Shown here one piece after another: positions 1-11,345 of a DNA stretch of 64,000 nucleotides. Each line of letters begins with the position of its first letter. Position 1 is the stretch's first letter. The notes beneath the pieces are model-generated. The model saw nothing but the letters and a program-made list of their open reading frames with translations. It did not search any database and was not told the DNA's origin. Origin of the DNA: Strigamia acuminata. Lineage: Eukaryota > Arthropoda > Chilopoda > Geophilomorpha > Linotaeniidae. The DNA lies in contig OX442316.1 in NCBI GenBank assembly GCA_949358305.1, positions 15,190,001 to 15,254,000 of the forward strand, read 5' to 3'. A program made the position numbers and the translations under genes.

Positions 1-946
1 TCAAATTGCTCTTCGCACGTCCAGGTATGAAGTTTCTGCACTAGTTTGCATGATTACGCAGCTTTTAATTGATTATTTCTCGTTACAAAGCGATGCTGAC
101 GACTGGAGTCTTAATTTTCTGCCAGCAAATTATTCATTCATTTCACCGAGAATAAATAGTTGCGAAAAGATATTTACATTTATTTATTTTTATTACACTA
201 AATATGAATGTATTACACTTGTTTTTATTTTAGTTAACGTTAATTGGAGTCTCGAAACTAAAGGAGTTATAAAGTTATCAGCAGTAGACATGGTAAATTA
301 AATGGTTTCAAGCTATCCCTGTAAATCACTTTTAAATATTGAAAGAATTTATGCTCACTTCGTAGGAGTTTGCCGTCGATGTACTATTGTTAATCGTTTG
401 GATAGACAATCAATTAGATATAAACAACGACATCTATGAAGTACTGCCTCAACGAATAATGCAGAAAATATTTTATCCGCATTTGGAATACACAAATTGC
501 AAAGCTTGTTATCATTTAATGACTGATCCTAACAAATATACATTCGTTTTGTTCCAAAAATACTTTATTCATGAACACAGGTAGTTTGATTTGAGTTTAA
601 CTTTAAAAAATATTAGAGATTTTTGACAGTCTGATGCTCTTGTGAAACTTTAGGAGCAAAGTGGTCTTTAATTACAACGAAATTTGCCAACCGCTTCTAG
701 TGTAAAGGCACTTGACATTTGGATGTCTGTCTGCATTTTTCTGGCGTTTGCATCGTTAGTGGAGTATGCTGTGGCTAACGGTTTTAAAAAAGATAAAATA
801 TATACTAGACTAAGGTACGTGTTAGACGCATCAAGAGTAAAGAAAAATGATTTCATTCACGATCTGTCGACTTTTGGGCTAAAATAACTTTCCCGCTTTT
901 CTTTTTCACATTTAATGTTATTTTCTGGTCATATTATTTATGTTAA
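1..946 (+). pseudogene. Cys-loop ligand-gated channel, decayed copy A
   Basis: First of three tandem Cys-loop channel copies; its 5' end lies outside the window. Segments matching exons 1 to 4 of copies B and C can be followed (end of the signal exon at 1-24, ligand-domain exon around 388-581). In exon 5 the sequence jumps from the start of the Cys-loop exon (about 655-675) straight into the M2-M3 part of the last exon (about 676 on). The Cys-loop, loop C, M1 and most of M2 are therefore missing. The AG that serves as exon 2 acceptor in copy B is changed here (gattac instead of gattag), and the M4 segment is read out of frame, ending as DLSTFGLK. These are three independent lesions, so no working channel is expected. 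Confidence 0.85.
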
Positions 947-1459
947 ACTTAAACGTTTGACATATTAATGTATTTACTCTTCTTATTTATGAGTAAAAAT
1001 ACAATCTCAACATTTAGTAGTTTAACTTTGATATCTTCATATTTATTTTCAAATTAATTTTGATGATTTTAATGTTTAATCAATTTTGGATCAATCCGGT
1101 AGTTATTGTAAAATAATCTGCTGAGTGTACTTGAGCTTTAACGCTCATTACAGCCAGCTGTACGCACGTGATCAATGGGTTCAATGCTAACACCAGCGTT
1201 GTCACTAGACGGCACACATATACTTGTACACGCGACGAGTTTGGAGTTTCTCTGACAGAAGTCGAAATTATTTCTGCAATTGGTTTATTGTCTTTTCCGC
1301 CTTTGTGTCAAGGTTACTAAATAAAACATTTCCCGATGGTGTCACTTAGTAACGGAAAGTGCAAATAGTAAATACATTTGAACCCAAATATTCATTTTCC
1401 AAAGTTTGGTGCTCATTCTGGCATCCGTGATTTTGAATCAAGACACACAGAAAAACCAA
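947..1459. other. Spacer between channel copies A and B
   Basis: No gene seen. The stretch holds the 3' tail of copy A and the upstream region of copy B. It resembles the spacer at 3002-3447 in the phrases around the TTTGATATCT, CTTTGTGTCAA and AAAGTTTGGTGCTCAT motifs, so the duplicated unit includes upstream sequence and not only the coding part. Confidence 0.5.
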
Positions 1460-3001
1460 ATGATGCTTAAATCTATAATGTTAGTTTTAATATTGAGAAG
1501 TGTAACTGCTGCTAGCACGACCAGGTAGGAATTTTTTGCACAAGTTTGCACGATTAGACAGCTTTTCATTAACTATTTCTCATTACCAAGCGATGCTGAT
1601 GACTGGAGTTTACATTTTCTACCTGCAAATTATTCAGCCACTTCACCTAAACTAAATAGTTGCGAAAATATATTTATTTTTATATTAATTCTCGAAATAT
1701 AAATTAATTAAATGCGCTTTTTACTTTAGTTAGTGTAAATTGGAGTCTCGGAACTCAAGGAGTGATAAAGTTATCAGCAGTAGACATGGTAAACTAAATG
1801 GGTTTCGTGCTGCCACGTGGCTTTGCTGTAAAGCATTTGTAAATATTGAAATAATTTATGCTCATTTTGATCGATAGGAGTTTGTCGTGGATGTACTATT
1901 GGAAATCTCTTGGCTAGACAATCAATTAGATATAAACAATGATAACTATCAAGTACTGCCACAACGTATAATGCAGAAAATATTTTATCCGTATTTGGAA
2001 TATACAAATTGCAAAGCTTGTTCTCATTTAATGACTGATCCTAACAAATATACATTCATTGTGTACGAAAAACATTTTTTTCATGAAGTCAGGTAGTTTG
2101 ATTTGAGTTTAGTTTTAAAAATCAAAAACTTATTTTTACAGTCTGCTGTTTCTGTGAAATTCTAGGAGCAAAGTGGTCTTTAACTGCAAATTTGATTTGA
2201 GACGATACCCGTTTGATGTGCAAATCTGCCGAATAGACATCATGCTAAGTATAACTGAATTTATTTTGACTTTGAAAATCGACATAATGTGAATTGTACT
2301 CAAAATCGCAGCTGTTTGGGGGGGTGGAAAAGTCAACCTCTCTCTCGAAGCAGAGAAAAACATGTACAAAACACTGGACAAGGACAGTTTGCCGATTCCT
2401 TCCGAATATTTGCTTAAGAATATCGAAGTTCTGGAAGTTGATTGCGTTCGTAAACGGGCGAATACTGAGTGTAACTTAATTTCTTTAACGACTAAGAATC
2501 GGTTAATTAATCAATTAATTAATTAAAAAATTTGTAGGTTTGTGCTTTACTTATAAATACACATTTGAAAGAGCAGTTTTACAACATATGCTCGTTACGT
2601 TTGTGCCTTCTGTTCTAATTGTGATGCTCTCTTGGATATCTTTTTGGTTGGACGTGGACTTAGCAGCTCCTCGGGTTGCTTTGGGTCAAACCTCACTGCT
2701 CACTTTGGCTGCCCAATTCAATATCGTACAGCGAAATTTACCAACTGCTTCTAGTGTAAAGGCTCTAGACATTTGGATGTTTGTCTGCATTTTCTTGGCG
2801 TTTTCATCGTTGGTTGAGTTTGCTGTGGCTTACGGTTTTGAAAAATTAAGAAGAAATGCTCGACAAGGAACACGTGTTAAATGCTTCAAGAGCAATCAAA
2901 AATGGTTTCATTCACGATCTATCGACTTTTGGGCGAAAATAACTTTCCCACTTTTCTTTTTCACGTTTAATGTAATTTTCTGGTTGTATTATTTATGTTA
3001 A
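1460..3001 (+). CDS. Cys-loop ligand-gated ion channel subunit, inhibitory type (copy B)
   Basis: Predicted pentameric ligand-gated channel subunit at the plasma membrane. Exons 1460-1524, 1558-1658, 1730-1788, 1878-2092, 2166-2248, 2312-2470 and 2538-3001 join in frame to 381 aa. Exon 1 encodes a signal peptide (MMLKSIMLVLIL). Exon 4 carries the W-x-D motif of the ligand domain (ISWLDNQL). Exon 5 carries the 13-residue Cys-loop (C-KFDLRRYPFDVQI-C). Exon 6 ends in a second cysteine pair typical of glycine, GluCl and HisCl-type subunits. Exon 7 encodes M1 to M4, with RVALGQTSLLTLAAQ as M2. The M3-M4 loop is very short, about 35 residues. The transmitter cannot be told. Exon 2 uses the acceptor gattag, because the acceptor position used by copy C would put this copy out of frame. 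Confidence 0.85.
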
Positions 3002-3447
3002 AGTTTGTTTTATTCTTAAAGTTTAATATTTTAATGTATGAGCTGTTCTTATTCATGAGTAAAAAAAAAAACAATCATTTAATACTTTAACTTTGATATC
3101 TGCATATTTTTAACGTTTAATCAATTGACTACTTACCCCCTTCGTGCACACATGAAGATAGTGTTATTTTGTCACCAGTCGGCAAACCTCCACAGGAAAC
3201 GAGTTAGGATGTTCTGTGACAGAAATCGAAAATACCACTTCTATAAATGGTTTATTGTCTCCCGCCTTTGTGTCAACTCAGTGACTAAATAAAATATTAC
3301 TCGTTAGTGTTACTAAGGAACGAAAATGCAAATACCGAATACATTTGGACTAAAATCTTCATTTTTCAAAGTTTGGTGCTCATCCTGCTATCCTTACATA
3401 AAAGTGAAAATTGAAATTGATTTGAAACAAGACAGAAGAAAAATCAA
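3002..3447. other. Spacer between channel copies B and C
   Basis: No gene seen. Contains the 3' tail of copy B (possible polyadenylation region near 3050-3075) and the probable upstream region of copy C, homologous to the spacer at 947-1459. Confidence 0.5.
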
Positions 3448-4988
3448 ATGATGCTTAAATTTATGGTGTTAGTTTTAATATTGACAAGTGAAACTGACGC
3501 TCGCAAGACTAGGTATGAAGTTTTTGCACAAGTTTACTTGATTACACAGCTTGCTTTTAACACATTATTTTTCTTTACCAAGTGATGCTGGTGACTGGAG
3601 TCTTAATTTTCTATCAGCAAATTATTCAGCTTCTTCATCTAAAACAAATAGTTGCGAAAAGATATTTATTTTTATTTATTTCTCCAAATATAAATTAATT
3701 AATGGTGTGCTTTTTAATTTAGTCAGTTTAAATTGGAGTTTTCGTACTCAAGGAGTGATAAAGTTATCAGCAATAGACATGGTAATTTATGTTGGAAATT
3801 CCCAACAATTTAAATGATTTCCCGGCTGCAATTGTACATATTGAAAGAATTTGTGTTGGCTTCGCAGGAGTTTTCAGTCGATGTACAATTGAGAATCGCT
3901 TGGATAGACAATCGGTTAGCTAAGCTTATAAACACTGATGACTATGAAGTACTGCCACAACGTATAATGCAGAAAATATATTATCCTTATCTGGAATATA
4001 CAAATTGCAAAGCTTGTCATCAGTTATTGGCTGATCCTAACAAATATACATTTATTCTGCATAGAAACCACTTTATTCATAAACACAGGTTATTTGATTT
4101 TAGTCTAGCTTTAAAAAAGAAAACTTCTTTTAATTTGTCTGCTGTTCCTGTCAAACTCTAGGAGCAAGGTGGATTTTAATTGCAAATTTGATTTGAGTCG
4201 ATACCCGTTTGATGTACAAATCTGCCGAATAGACATAATGCTAAGTATAACTTAATTTATTTCCATTTTAAAAATCGATACATTGTAAATTGCATATCAA
4301 AAGCTGTTTGGAGTGGAAAAGTCAACCTCTCTCTCGAAGCAGAGAAAAACACGTACAAAACACTGGATAAGGACAGTTTGCCGATTCCTTCCGAATATTT
4401 GCTTAAGAACATCGAAGTTTTGGAAGTTGATTGCGTCCATAAACCGGCGAATCTTGAGTGTAAATAAATTTCTTTAACCACTAAGAATTGGTTAATTAAT
4501 TTATTAAATATTTTGTAGGTTTTTGCTTTACATATAAATACACATTTGAAAGAGCAGTTTTACAACATATGCTCGTTACGTTTGCGCCTTCTGTTCTAAT
4601 TGTGATGCTCTCTTGGATCTCTTTTTGGTTGGACGTGGACTTAGCGGCCCCTCGTGTTGCTTTGGGTCAAACCTCACTGCTTACTTTGGCTGCCCAGTTC
4701 AATAATGCACAACGAAATTTGCCACCTGCTTCTAGTGTAAAGGCACTCGACATTTGGATGTTTGTCTGCATTTTTCTGGCGTTTGCGTCGTTAGTGGAGT
4801 TCGCTGTGGCTTTTAATTTTAAAAAATTACCGATGAGAAGAAATGTTTGTCAAGGATCGCGTGTTGCGTACCCCAAGACCTGTGAAACATGGTTTGATTC
4901 ACGAACCATCGACTTTTGGGCTAAAATAATTTTTCCACTTTTCTTTTTTATGTTTAATGTTATTTTCTGGTTGTATTATTTATGTTAA
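3448..4988 (+). CDS. Cys-loop ligand-gated ion channel subunit, inhibitory type (copy C)
   Basis: Paralogue of the gene at 1460-3001, same strand and same exon plan: 3448-3512, 3550-3650, 3723-3781, 3868-4088, 4162-4244, 4304-4459 and 4519-4988, giving 384 aa in frame. It shows a signal peptide (MMLKFMVLVLIL), IAWIDNRL in the ligand domain, the Cys-loop C-KFDLSRYPFDVQI-C, a loop C cysteine pair (VDC...LEC), and M1 to M4 with the same M2 as copy B. The segment before M2 reads AAPRVALG where anion channels usually show a Pro-Ala-Arg motif. That suggests an anion channel, but with a shifted selectivity-filter motif. The exon 2 donor (ATA before GTTGCG) is weak but conserved in all three copies and keeps the frame. 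Exons 5 to 7 are the best supported. Confidence 0.86.
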
Positions 4989-5264
4989 ACTTGTTTTATT
5001 CTTAAAGTTTAACATTTTAATGTATCAGCTGTTCTTATTTATGAATAAAAATAAACATTTAATACTTTAACTTTGATATCTGCATATTTTAAGTGTTTAA
5101 TCAATTATTTTCTCATATTACTTTGACCAAACTTGAAGTTGATAAAAATGTTACATAATGATGTCGCAATTTACATCACATTTGAAATTAGATTTTAGTT
5201 TTTAAATTGATAAAATCGGGTTTGTTGTTTTATTCGTTTAGTTTAGTTTGTATCGTTTGTGAAA
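4989..5264. other. Intergenic region between convergent genes
   Basis: AT-rich sequence between the 3' ends of the channel gene (+) and the first antistasin-like gene (-). AATAAA-like signals occur near 5043-5052. Nothing else seen. Confidence 0.4.
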
Positions 5265-5714
5265 TTAATGGTGGGGTGGGGGTTGCGGAGTTTCTGCGTT
5301 GAAAAACGTTCCCCCGCCGTAAACACATTCAAAACATCCATTTGCTTTTGTAATTCGTCCGACATCCATTGGGCATACTGCCAGACAGTCTTCGTCAGTT
5401 GGTACTATACGATAAATTCAATAAATAATAATACATGAATTTTTAAAAAAAATATATATATAAATTTTGATGAACTACATTTATTGCAGTCACAATGGGC
5501 ACAGCCGTCACTTCCAATCGACAATCCTGGCGGATGGTTTTCACATTGAACCTCGCTACAATCTGGTTCGGGACAAGACGTTGCCAAAAAAGTTGGCACT
5601 GTAAACCACATTAAAAATTAAAAATTTTACAGTTGTAAATTTAATCATAAGAAAAGTATTAATCCAAAACTTACCCGCTAAAAGAACCAGGAAACAAATA
5701 ACTTTCGACTGCAT
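5265..5714 (-). CDS. Small secreted antistasin-like cysteine-rich protein 1
   Basis: Three exons on the minus strand: 5675-5714, 5479-5598 and 5265-5404; 99 aa in frame. Exon 1 gives a hydrophobic signal peptide (MQSKVICFLVLLA). Exon 2 carries one cysteine module ending GSDGCAHCDC, the G-C-x-x-C-x-C ending typical of antistasin-like domains. Exon 3 carries a second, divergent module (CLAVCPMDVG, NGCFECVYG). The last C-x-C of module 2 is C-V-Y, so one cysteine is lost. It is probably an extracellular serine protease inhibitor or a structural relative; the target is unknown. It is the most diverged of three tandem paralogues in this region. The stop is TAA at 5267-5265. Confidence 0.8.
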
Positions 5715-5994
5715 GGTTGAGAAATGTTGTGTAAGTCATCCAAGGACACAAAATGCTTATATACTCGCCATATCTCATCTATATTGGACCCAGTTCATTT
5801 TTTAAAATTTTTTTTTATGTCATATCCGATTAATTCAATTACCAGTAATTTAATAGTCTCAATCATGAAATTAATATTTTACCTAATGCGCATATATTTA
5901 TTTTTATTTTTTTTAATTGCTATTAAACTATATTTAATCCAGAATTATAAGTATAACTAAAAACAAACACATAGTTATAGTTTATTGTCAAATC

Positions 5995-6440
5995 TTAATT
6001 TTGTTTTGGTTGTGGTGTCATGTCTGGATTAAACCATAATTGATCGCAAATGCACTCCAAGCATCCATTTTCTTTTCTTTGTTGACCGCAATCGGCGGGA
6101 CATAAATTGGGGCAAGTCTCATCATATTCATCTAATAAAATAAAAATGGTTTTCTTTTATAGTTTTGTGGGATTAGGTGCGTGATTTTTTTAGTTTTTCT
6201 GTACTTTTGTTGCAATCACAGTGGGCACAACCGTCACTTGCAATCGATAATCCTGCTGGATAGTTTTCACATTGAACGTTTCTACAATCTGGTTCGGGAC
6301 AAGACGTTGCCAAAAAAGTTGGCACTGTAAACCAATTTAAAAATTAAAAATTTCACAGTTGTAAATTTAATTCTAAGAAAAATATTAACCCAAAACTTAC
6401 CCATTAAAAGAACCAGGAAACAAATGATTTTCGACTGCAT
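5995..6440 (-). CDS. Small secreted antistasin-like cysteine-rich protein 2
   Basis: Exons 6401-6440, 6205-6324 and 5995-6131 on the minus strand, 98 aa. The signal peptide is MQSKIICFLVLLM, nearly identical to paralogue 1, and the upstream 40 bp also match. Module 1 (exon 2) reads CPEPDC...SDGCAHCDC. Module 2 (exon 3) reads CPNLCPADCGQQ then NGCLECICD, with the full G-C-x-x-C-x-C ending. The C-terminal tail is short and rich in Pro and Gln. Intron phases match those of its neighbours, so the three genes arose by tandem duplication. Likely secreted; an inhibitor role is inferred from the family. Confidence 0.82.
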
Positions 6441-6696
6441 AGTTGAAAGATGTTGTGTAAGTCATGCAAGGACACAAAATGCTTATATAATCGACATATC
6501 TCATCAGGATCTGACCCGGTTCACTTTTTTTCTGATTAATTTAATTAATATACTATAGTCTTAACCATGAAAAGAGTATTACGCCTAATGGCGCATTCAT
6601 TTTTAATCTGTTGTTTTTATTGCTATCAGCTAAATTTTACATTTGATTAAAAAATATGAGTAGACATAGGTTTATGTGAAATCCCACTTGTGCAAT

Positions 6697-7141
6697 TCAC
6701 TCATTGGGCTGATACAGTTCTGGTGTTGGTGGATTAGGATTAAACCATAATTTATCGCAAATGCACTCCAAGCATCCATTTTCTTTCCTTTGTTGACCGC
6801 AATCGGCGGGACATAAATTGGGGCAATTTTCATCAATTGCATCTAATAAAAATAAAAATGGTTTTCTTTTATAGTTTTATGGGATTAGGTGAGTGATTTT
6901 GTAGCTTTTCCGTACGTTTGCTGCAATCGCAGTGGGCACAACCGTCACTTCCAATCGATAATCCAGGCGTTGGATGGTCACATTCAAAGTTAGTGCAGTC
7001 CTGCACGGGGCAGGTGGTCATAAATACCGGCACTAAAGCGTGACAAGTTATATTTCTATCAGAAATTATACAAATAGAAAATTGGAATGTCAAAAACATA
7101 CCTATTAAGAGCGTGAGGAAAAATATTTGATGCATCATCAT
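6697..7141 (-). CDS. Small secreted antistasin-like cysteine-rich protein 3
   Basis: Exons 7102-7141, 6916-7032 and 6697-6842 on the minus strand, 100 aa. The signal peptide is MMMHQIFFLTLLI, unlike the other two copies. Module 1 reads TTCPVQDCTNFECDH then GSDGCAHCDC. Module 2 (CPNLCPADCGQQ, NGCLECICDKLW) is almost identical to that of copy 2, while exon 1 and the start of exon 2 differ. That contrast suggests gene conversion or exon exchange over the 3' half. The tail is Pro-rich and ends QPNE. Confidence 0.82.
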
Positions 7142-7818
7142 ATCTAGATGTTGTGAGTTTGATCACCTCTAGCAGAATATTGGTATTTGTCCAACTGGAT
7201 TCAATTTACTTGGCATGTTTTTAAAATTATCTCTCTTTGAATTATCAATTGGTTATAATAACGTCTGAGGGAGATGAGAAATTGAAGAGGAAAAAAATAT
7301 TTAGTAGGACAAATAAATAAATAATGAAACTTGACACTTTATTGGTCGTAGATTGTTTGTTTTAGGGATATTTAAATGTAGAATAAATAATAGGTCATGG
7401 ATATACGCATAAATTTAGTACAGATGGTTCAAAGTGCAAGGAAGATATTGCTTTTTTTTGTAGTTTAAGATCACTTTAAACCAGTAAAATTGTTGATAAG
7501 ATTTGAGATTACGTGTAATTAATATATTCTTTAATGATTTTCACGTGCCTCTATAAAGTTTATTAACATTTTTATCTGAAATTGTGTGGTTAAATGTCTA
7601 GACTATTTGTTTTTGTATTTTGATGCAATTTTATGAGTAATAAACATCAAATAGCTCAACTTAGGAAAGAAAAGCAGATATAAACAACAGATATTTATCC
7701 AAAATCAATTTATATCATTTTATTACAACTTCAGTAAAAACAAAATAAATAAAAAATGTAAAAATTCATAAATGCAGGGTTAAATTGTCAGATGGTGATT
7801 AAATTCTATTTTTATAAA
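7142..7818. other. Intergenic region
   Basis: AT-rich sequence upstream of antistasin-like gene 3 and downstream of the GCNA-like gene. No open frame of note, RNA gene or clear repeat was seen. Confidence 0.4.
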
Positions 7819-9726
7819 TCAATTCAGTGACAACTTGTTGGCGAAATTTGAATTTAAAAGAGCTACGTCGTCGTCTTGATTCGTTTTCGTATTTTTGTGC
7901 AATTCAAGTTTGGATTTACAGTAAGGACAACATTTTTTAGTCGTGTCTACCGACTTCGAGTGACGTCCAATCCTATAAACCAAAAATAAAATCATTAATC
8001 ACGTCAAACAAACCGTCACTCCATTATTTCTTACTTGTAAAAACACTGACTGCATTTATAGATAAACTTAGTGTGAATAGCGTAAGAATGGCAGCGATCT
8101 ATGGGTGGTAATTCAGGGAATGCGTATCTGGCTCTCCTCGTCCTAAATTACCAAAAAAAAAAAATTAAACACTTAAAATCATTTAATTTTAAAAAATATG
8201 CTTTTCAACCATTCTTTCCATATATAACCGTGTCCGTCATGAACCCCATCAATGACCCACGCGGCCGCATGACACAATTCATGCACCAAAGTGTCGCGAA
8301 GTCGGTCTAAAATCGATAATTGATCGTGAATTTGTTTATTAAAGAAATAAATGAATTTAACCCGCATTATCCAACACTTTTGGAGCCAATTCGATTGTAG
8401 CAATTCGAACTGCCGTTACAGGGTTCCTTCTACATCTGCAGAAACCGGCCGTTTTGCGCATTCGAGCGTTCCAGGTAATTTCCATGTCGTGCGGCAACTA
8501 AAATACAAGAAAATCGAATCAAGAAGAGAATTGTCGCGTGAAATTAACTCCTATTTACTTGGTCGTTGAATATTTCGCTGTTAAAAAGTGAAAATAGTTT
8601 CTGAGCGAGTTCGTCTTTGTGGTTTTTGAACGATTTGCGGTATATGACGGCGCCCGGGTCGCATTTGTTGATATCCACGTCCGAATTTAGAGATGATAAA
8701 AACGATAATCTCGGCTGCAAAGCGGATTCTAAATTTTTTTAGTAAAAATTAGTAAATTTTTATTGTTGTTTGTTTTTAATTTTACCGAAATCACGTTTTT
8801 CTTTTGAATTGTTTGTGAGTTTTCTCCTGGGTTCGGTCATGGACCCTTTTTTGTACGAAATTGGTTCGAGTTTTTTCGGAGTTTTGAAATTTGTGATTTT
8901 GTCTGGTTTCTTCAAGGGTGTTTTTCTTAACGATATGTAAAACTCTTGTTCATCGTTTTCTTCGTCGGAAGAGATCGCAATGAAGCTTCCGTCGTGGTAT
9001 CTGTTGAGATAAATCGACATAAATTAAAATATTCGCTAAATATTAAATTAAAAACAAAACAAACTCGTTTTGTGGCGATTTCTGGACCCGTTTTGGTGTT
9101 TTATACTTCGTTAAAACTAAATTTTTAAAAAAATAAATAAATAAAATTAATAAAATTCATTTTAAATAGTAAAAATTGCACGAACAATTTTCAAATTCAT
9201 CGTCCTCACTGTCGGCATTCGTGTTGTATCCGCCACTGGTCGCTTCATGATCATTTGACACTGAAAATAAATTTAAATTTAATTTTTAAAAATTAAAAAA
9301 TACGGGTGTTTATTCACCATCTATTTTCTTGCGCGCTTTGGACCGGTTATCCGACGTATCGTCGTCGCTACTAAGGTAACATAAATCAGTCCAAACCTAA
9401 GAAAATAATTACAAAAAATAAAATGCATAAAATAAAAATAAATTTAAAAAATAAATAAATAAATAAATGACAACTTTTTTCTTTTTCGTCGTAGATGCAA
9501 CAGATCGCCATCCCCCAATTTTTTGAAAACTATTTTTCGGTGGCGTTTTTTGTTCGGTGTTAATTCTGTTTTCGTCGTCGTCGATTGAATCGTTTATTAC
9601 TACGACGCTATCGTTGAGATTTAGCGCTGAAGGTGACAGCGATTCGTCGGACTCGTCCTGTGAATCCGATGCCAAAATAGCCTGGTTTAGCACGTCTACG
9701 GCGTCATCGTCTGAGGTAAGCGGCAT
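7819..9726 (-). CDS. GCNA: GCNA/ACRC-like SprT-family zinc metalloprotease
   Basis: Ten exons on the minus strand: 9475-9726, 9318-9396, 9186-9260, 9065-9116, 8786-9000, 8559-8728, 8362-8497, 8210-8306, 8035-8142 and 7819-7972; 445 aa in frame. The first half is acidic and looks disordered. It has hydrophobic-acidic motifs that fit SUMO-interaction motifs (SVVVINDSIDDDE, FIAISSDEENDE). The second half is a SprT domain with the catalytic LVHELCHAAAW (HExxH) and a third zinc ligand in the following DGHG. After it come CHSYAIHTKFIYKCSQC and IGRHSKS...CCPYC, a C-terminal zinc ribbon. GCNA proteins act in nuclei, mainly of germ cells, on DNA-protein crosslinks. The acidic N-terminus plus zinc ribbon favours GCNA over SPRTN. 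Its first exons are copied in inverted orientation at 28017-28665. Confidence 0.88.
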
Positions 9727-10132
9727 ATTTTATCTTTATGAGTGTAAATAATCGTTTAGGATATAATTTATAACGTTATTTCGAGTTTTCAACACTTAAA
9801 CTCACCGCCAAGGTGCACGTTCGCCAAACAGCCGTTACTTGTTTATGGAGCTAGATTCTGTCTGACTTCTAATCCAAAATCATCATTTGTTAAGTTTTAT
9901 TTTTTAATTTTTTTATATTTAAAATAAAATGTTTTCATTGAAGTAATTAAAATTCTTTTTTTAGAATTAGAAAAAAAATATTGAATCTTTAGTCTTTAAA
10001 ATTTGAAAATCAGATACAAAGTCGGACTGACTTTAGATAAATTCTACCGGTAGGCGCCGCTCACTACAAGCCATCACGAGCCAACTTTTATATTGTTTAT
10101 GTTGAACAAAATGAAAAAGAAAACAAAAATTC
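9727..10132. other. Duplicated flank between methyltransferase 1 and GCNA
   Basis: Noncoding. The same flank occurs at 11346-11700 and, reverse-complemented, at 27556-27990 (shared phrases CTGTCTGACTTCTAATCC and GCCAAGGTGCACGTTCGCC). It marks the junction of the inverted duplication that joins methyltransferase 3' ends to the GCNA 5' end. Confidence 0.6.
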
Positions 10133-10762
10133 TTAGTTTTGACATAATTTTTTTTTAATAAACATAAAATAGGAAAGTATGGCAGGACACGGCGGTTCGT
10201 TCTCGTCGACTTTCCTTCCGACAAGTAAAATCCGTAGAGTCTGATTGATTTCCGGCAACGGGGTTAAGGATTCGATCCCGTACTGGACCAGCGAATTGCC
10301 CCAATCGCCGTCGCTCTGGCAATTGACGCTGATCCCGAGAAAACTGCCACCAGGTTTCAGGTTGGCGTAAAAGTTCTCGCACACTGATTTCAAATCGGCG
10401 ACTGTTTCGACATACGGGAGAAGACCTGTCGACGTGACGAAGTCGAATTCACCGACGAACTTAGGGTTGCGAGCATCCCCGAGTATAAATTCGCATCCGG
10501 CAGACTTTTTTTGAGCTAATTCGATCGAGACGGGCGAGTTGTCGACGCCTACCACTCGTGCCGCTCCTTTGGCTTTAAGTTTGCGGCAAAAGCGCCCTTC
10601 ACCGGACCCAATGTCCAGCACTGATTTCTTCTCCACTTCTTTCATGTAATACAGCAAACTGTAATCGTAAACGCAACGACCAAACGGGATTTGGCCACGG
10701 TTGCGGATACTCACATCATCCCATATTGATGGGCACTTATACTTAACTCCTTCGGTGGCCAT
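10133..10762 (-). pseudogene. Class I SAM-dependent methyltransferase 1, C-terminally truncated
   Basis: Intronless frame of 209 aa starting MATEGVKYKCPSIWDD. It has the class I methyltransferase signature: motif I VLDIGSGEGRFCRKL, VVGVDNSP, ILGDARN, and KPGGSFLGISVNCQSDGDWG. It matches the intact 256-aa copies only up to LSYF, then runs into FIKKKLCQN. That ending matches the 3' untranslated sequence of its relatives (TATGTTTATTAAAAAAA), so an internal deletion of roughly 170 bp removed about 55 C-terminal residues. It might still be expressed as a shortened enzyme, but the lost part includes a region conserved in all intact copies. Its sequence is the most distant of the group. Confidence 0.75.
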
Positions 10763-11345
10763 CAGGATGTATTTGTTGGATAAATCGCCAGGTGGCAGTT
10801 CAGTGAAAGGGCGCGGATTTTGAAATAAACAGAAAGCTGGTGTGGGACGGGCGAGGACGGGCCAGCCAAACCACTACTGACGACAGAAACAACATTCTCG
10901 CAATATTTTAAAGCAAAAGAAAATGCATTTTGGTGGCAAATAAATTGATGAAATAATGCATTTTCACGTAAAACAATGCATCTTTCGGTTGGATAATACA
11001 TTTTTCTGTGGAATAATGATAGTATTGCATGAAAATACATTAGTTTACCGAAAAATACATTGTTTAACGTGAAAATACATTATTTTACGAAAAATGCATT
11101 GTTTTACATGAAAATATACTACTTTATCAAAAATGCATTGTTTTACGTTAAAATGCAAAATTTCATCAAAAAATGCATTATTTCAACAAAACTGCGTCAT
11201 TTCATTTCACTTGAAAATTCATCGTTTTGTGTGAAATGCACTTTTTCCATCTCAAAACGAATTTATTTCCCATTAAAATACATTCTTTATCGCTTTAAAA
11301 TATTGCGACGATGGTTCGGCCCTTCCAAGATCCCATCCCACACTA
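10763..11345. repeat. AATGCATT-rich degenerate tandem region upstream of methyltransferase 1
   Basis: About 580 bp with many copies of AATGCATTTT and TGCATTGTTTTAC-like phrases in varying order. The same region occurs at 24441-25075. In the 24-25 kb copy it lies between two diverging methyltransferase starts, so it is probably an old bidirectional upstream region. Related phrases recur at 28670-28760. Confidence 0.65.
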
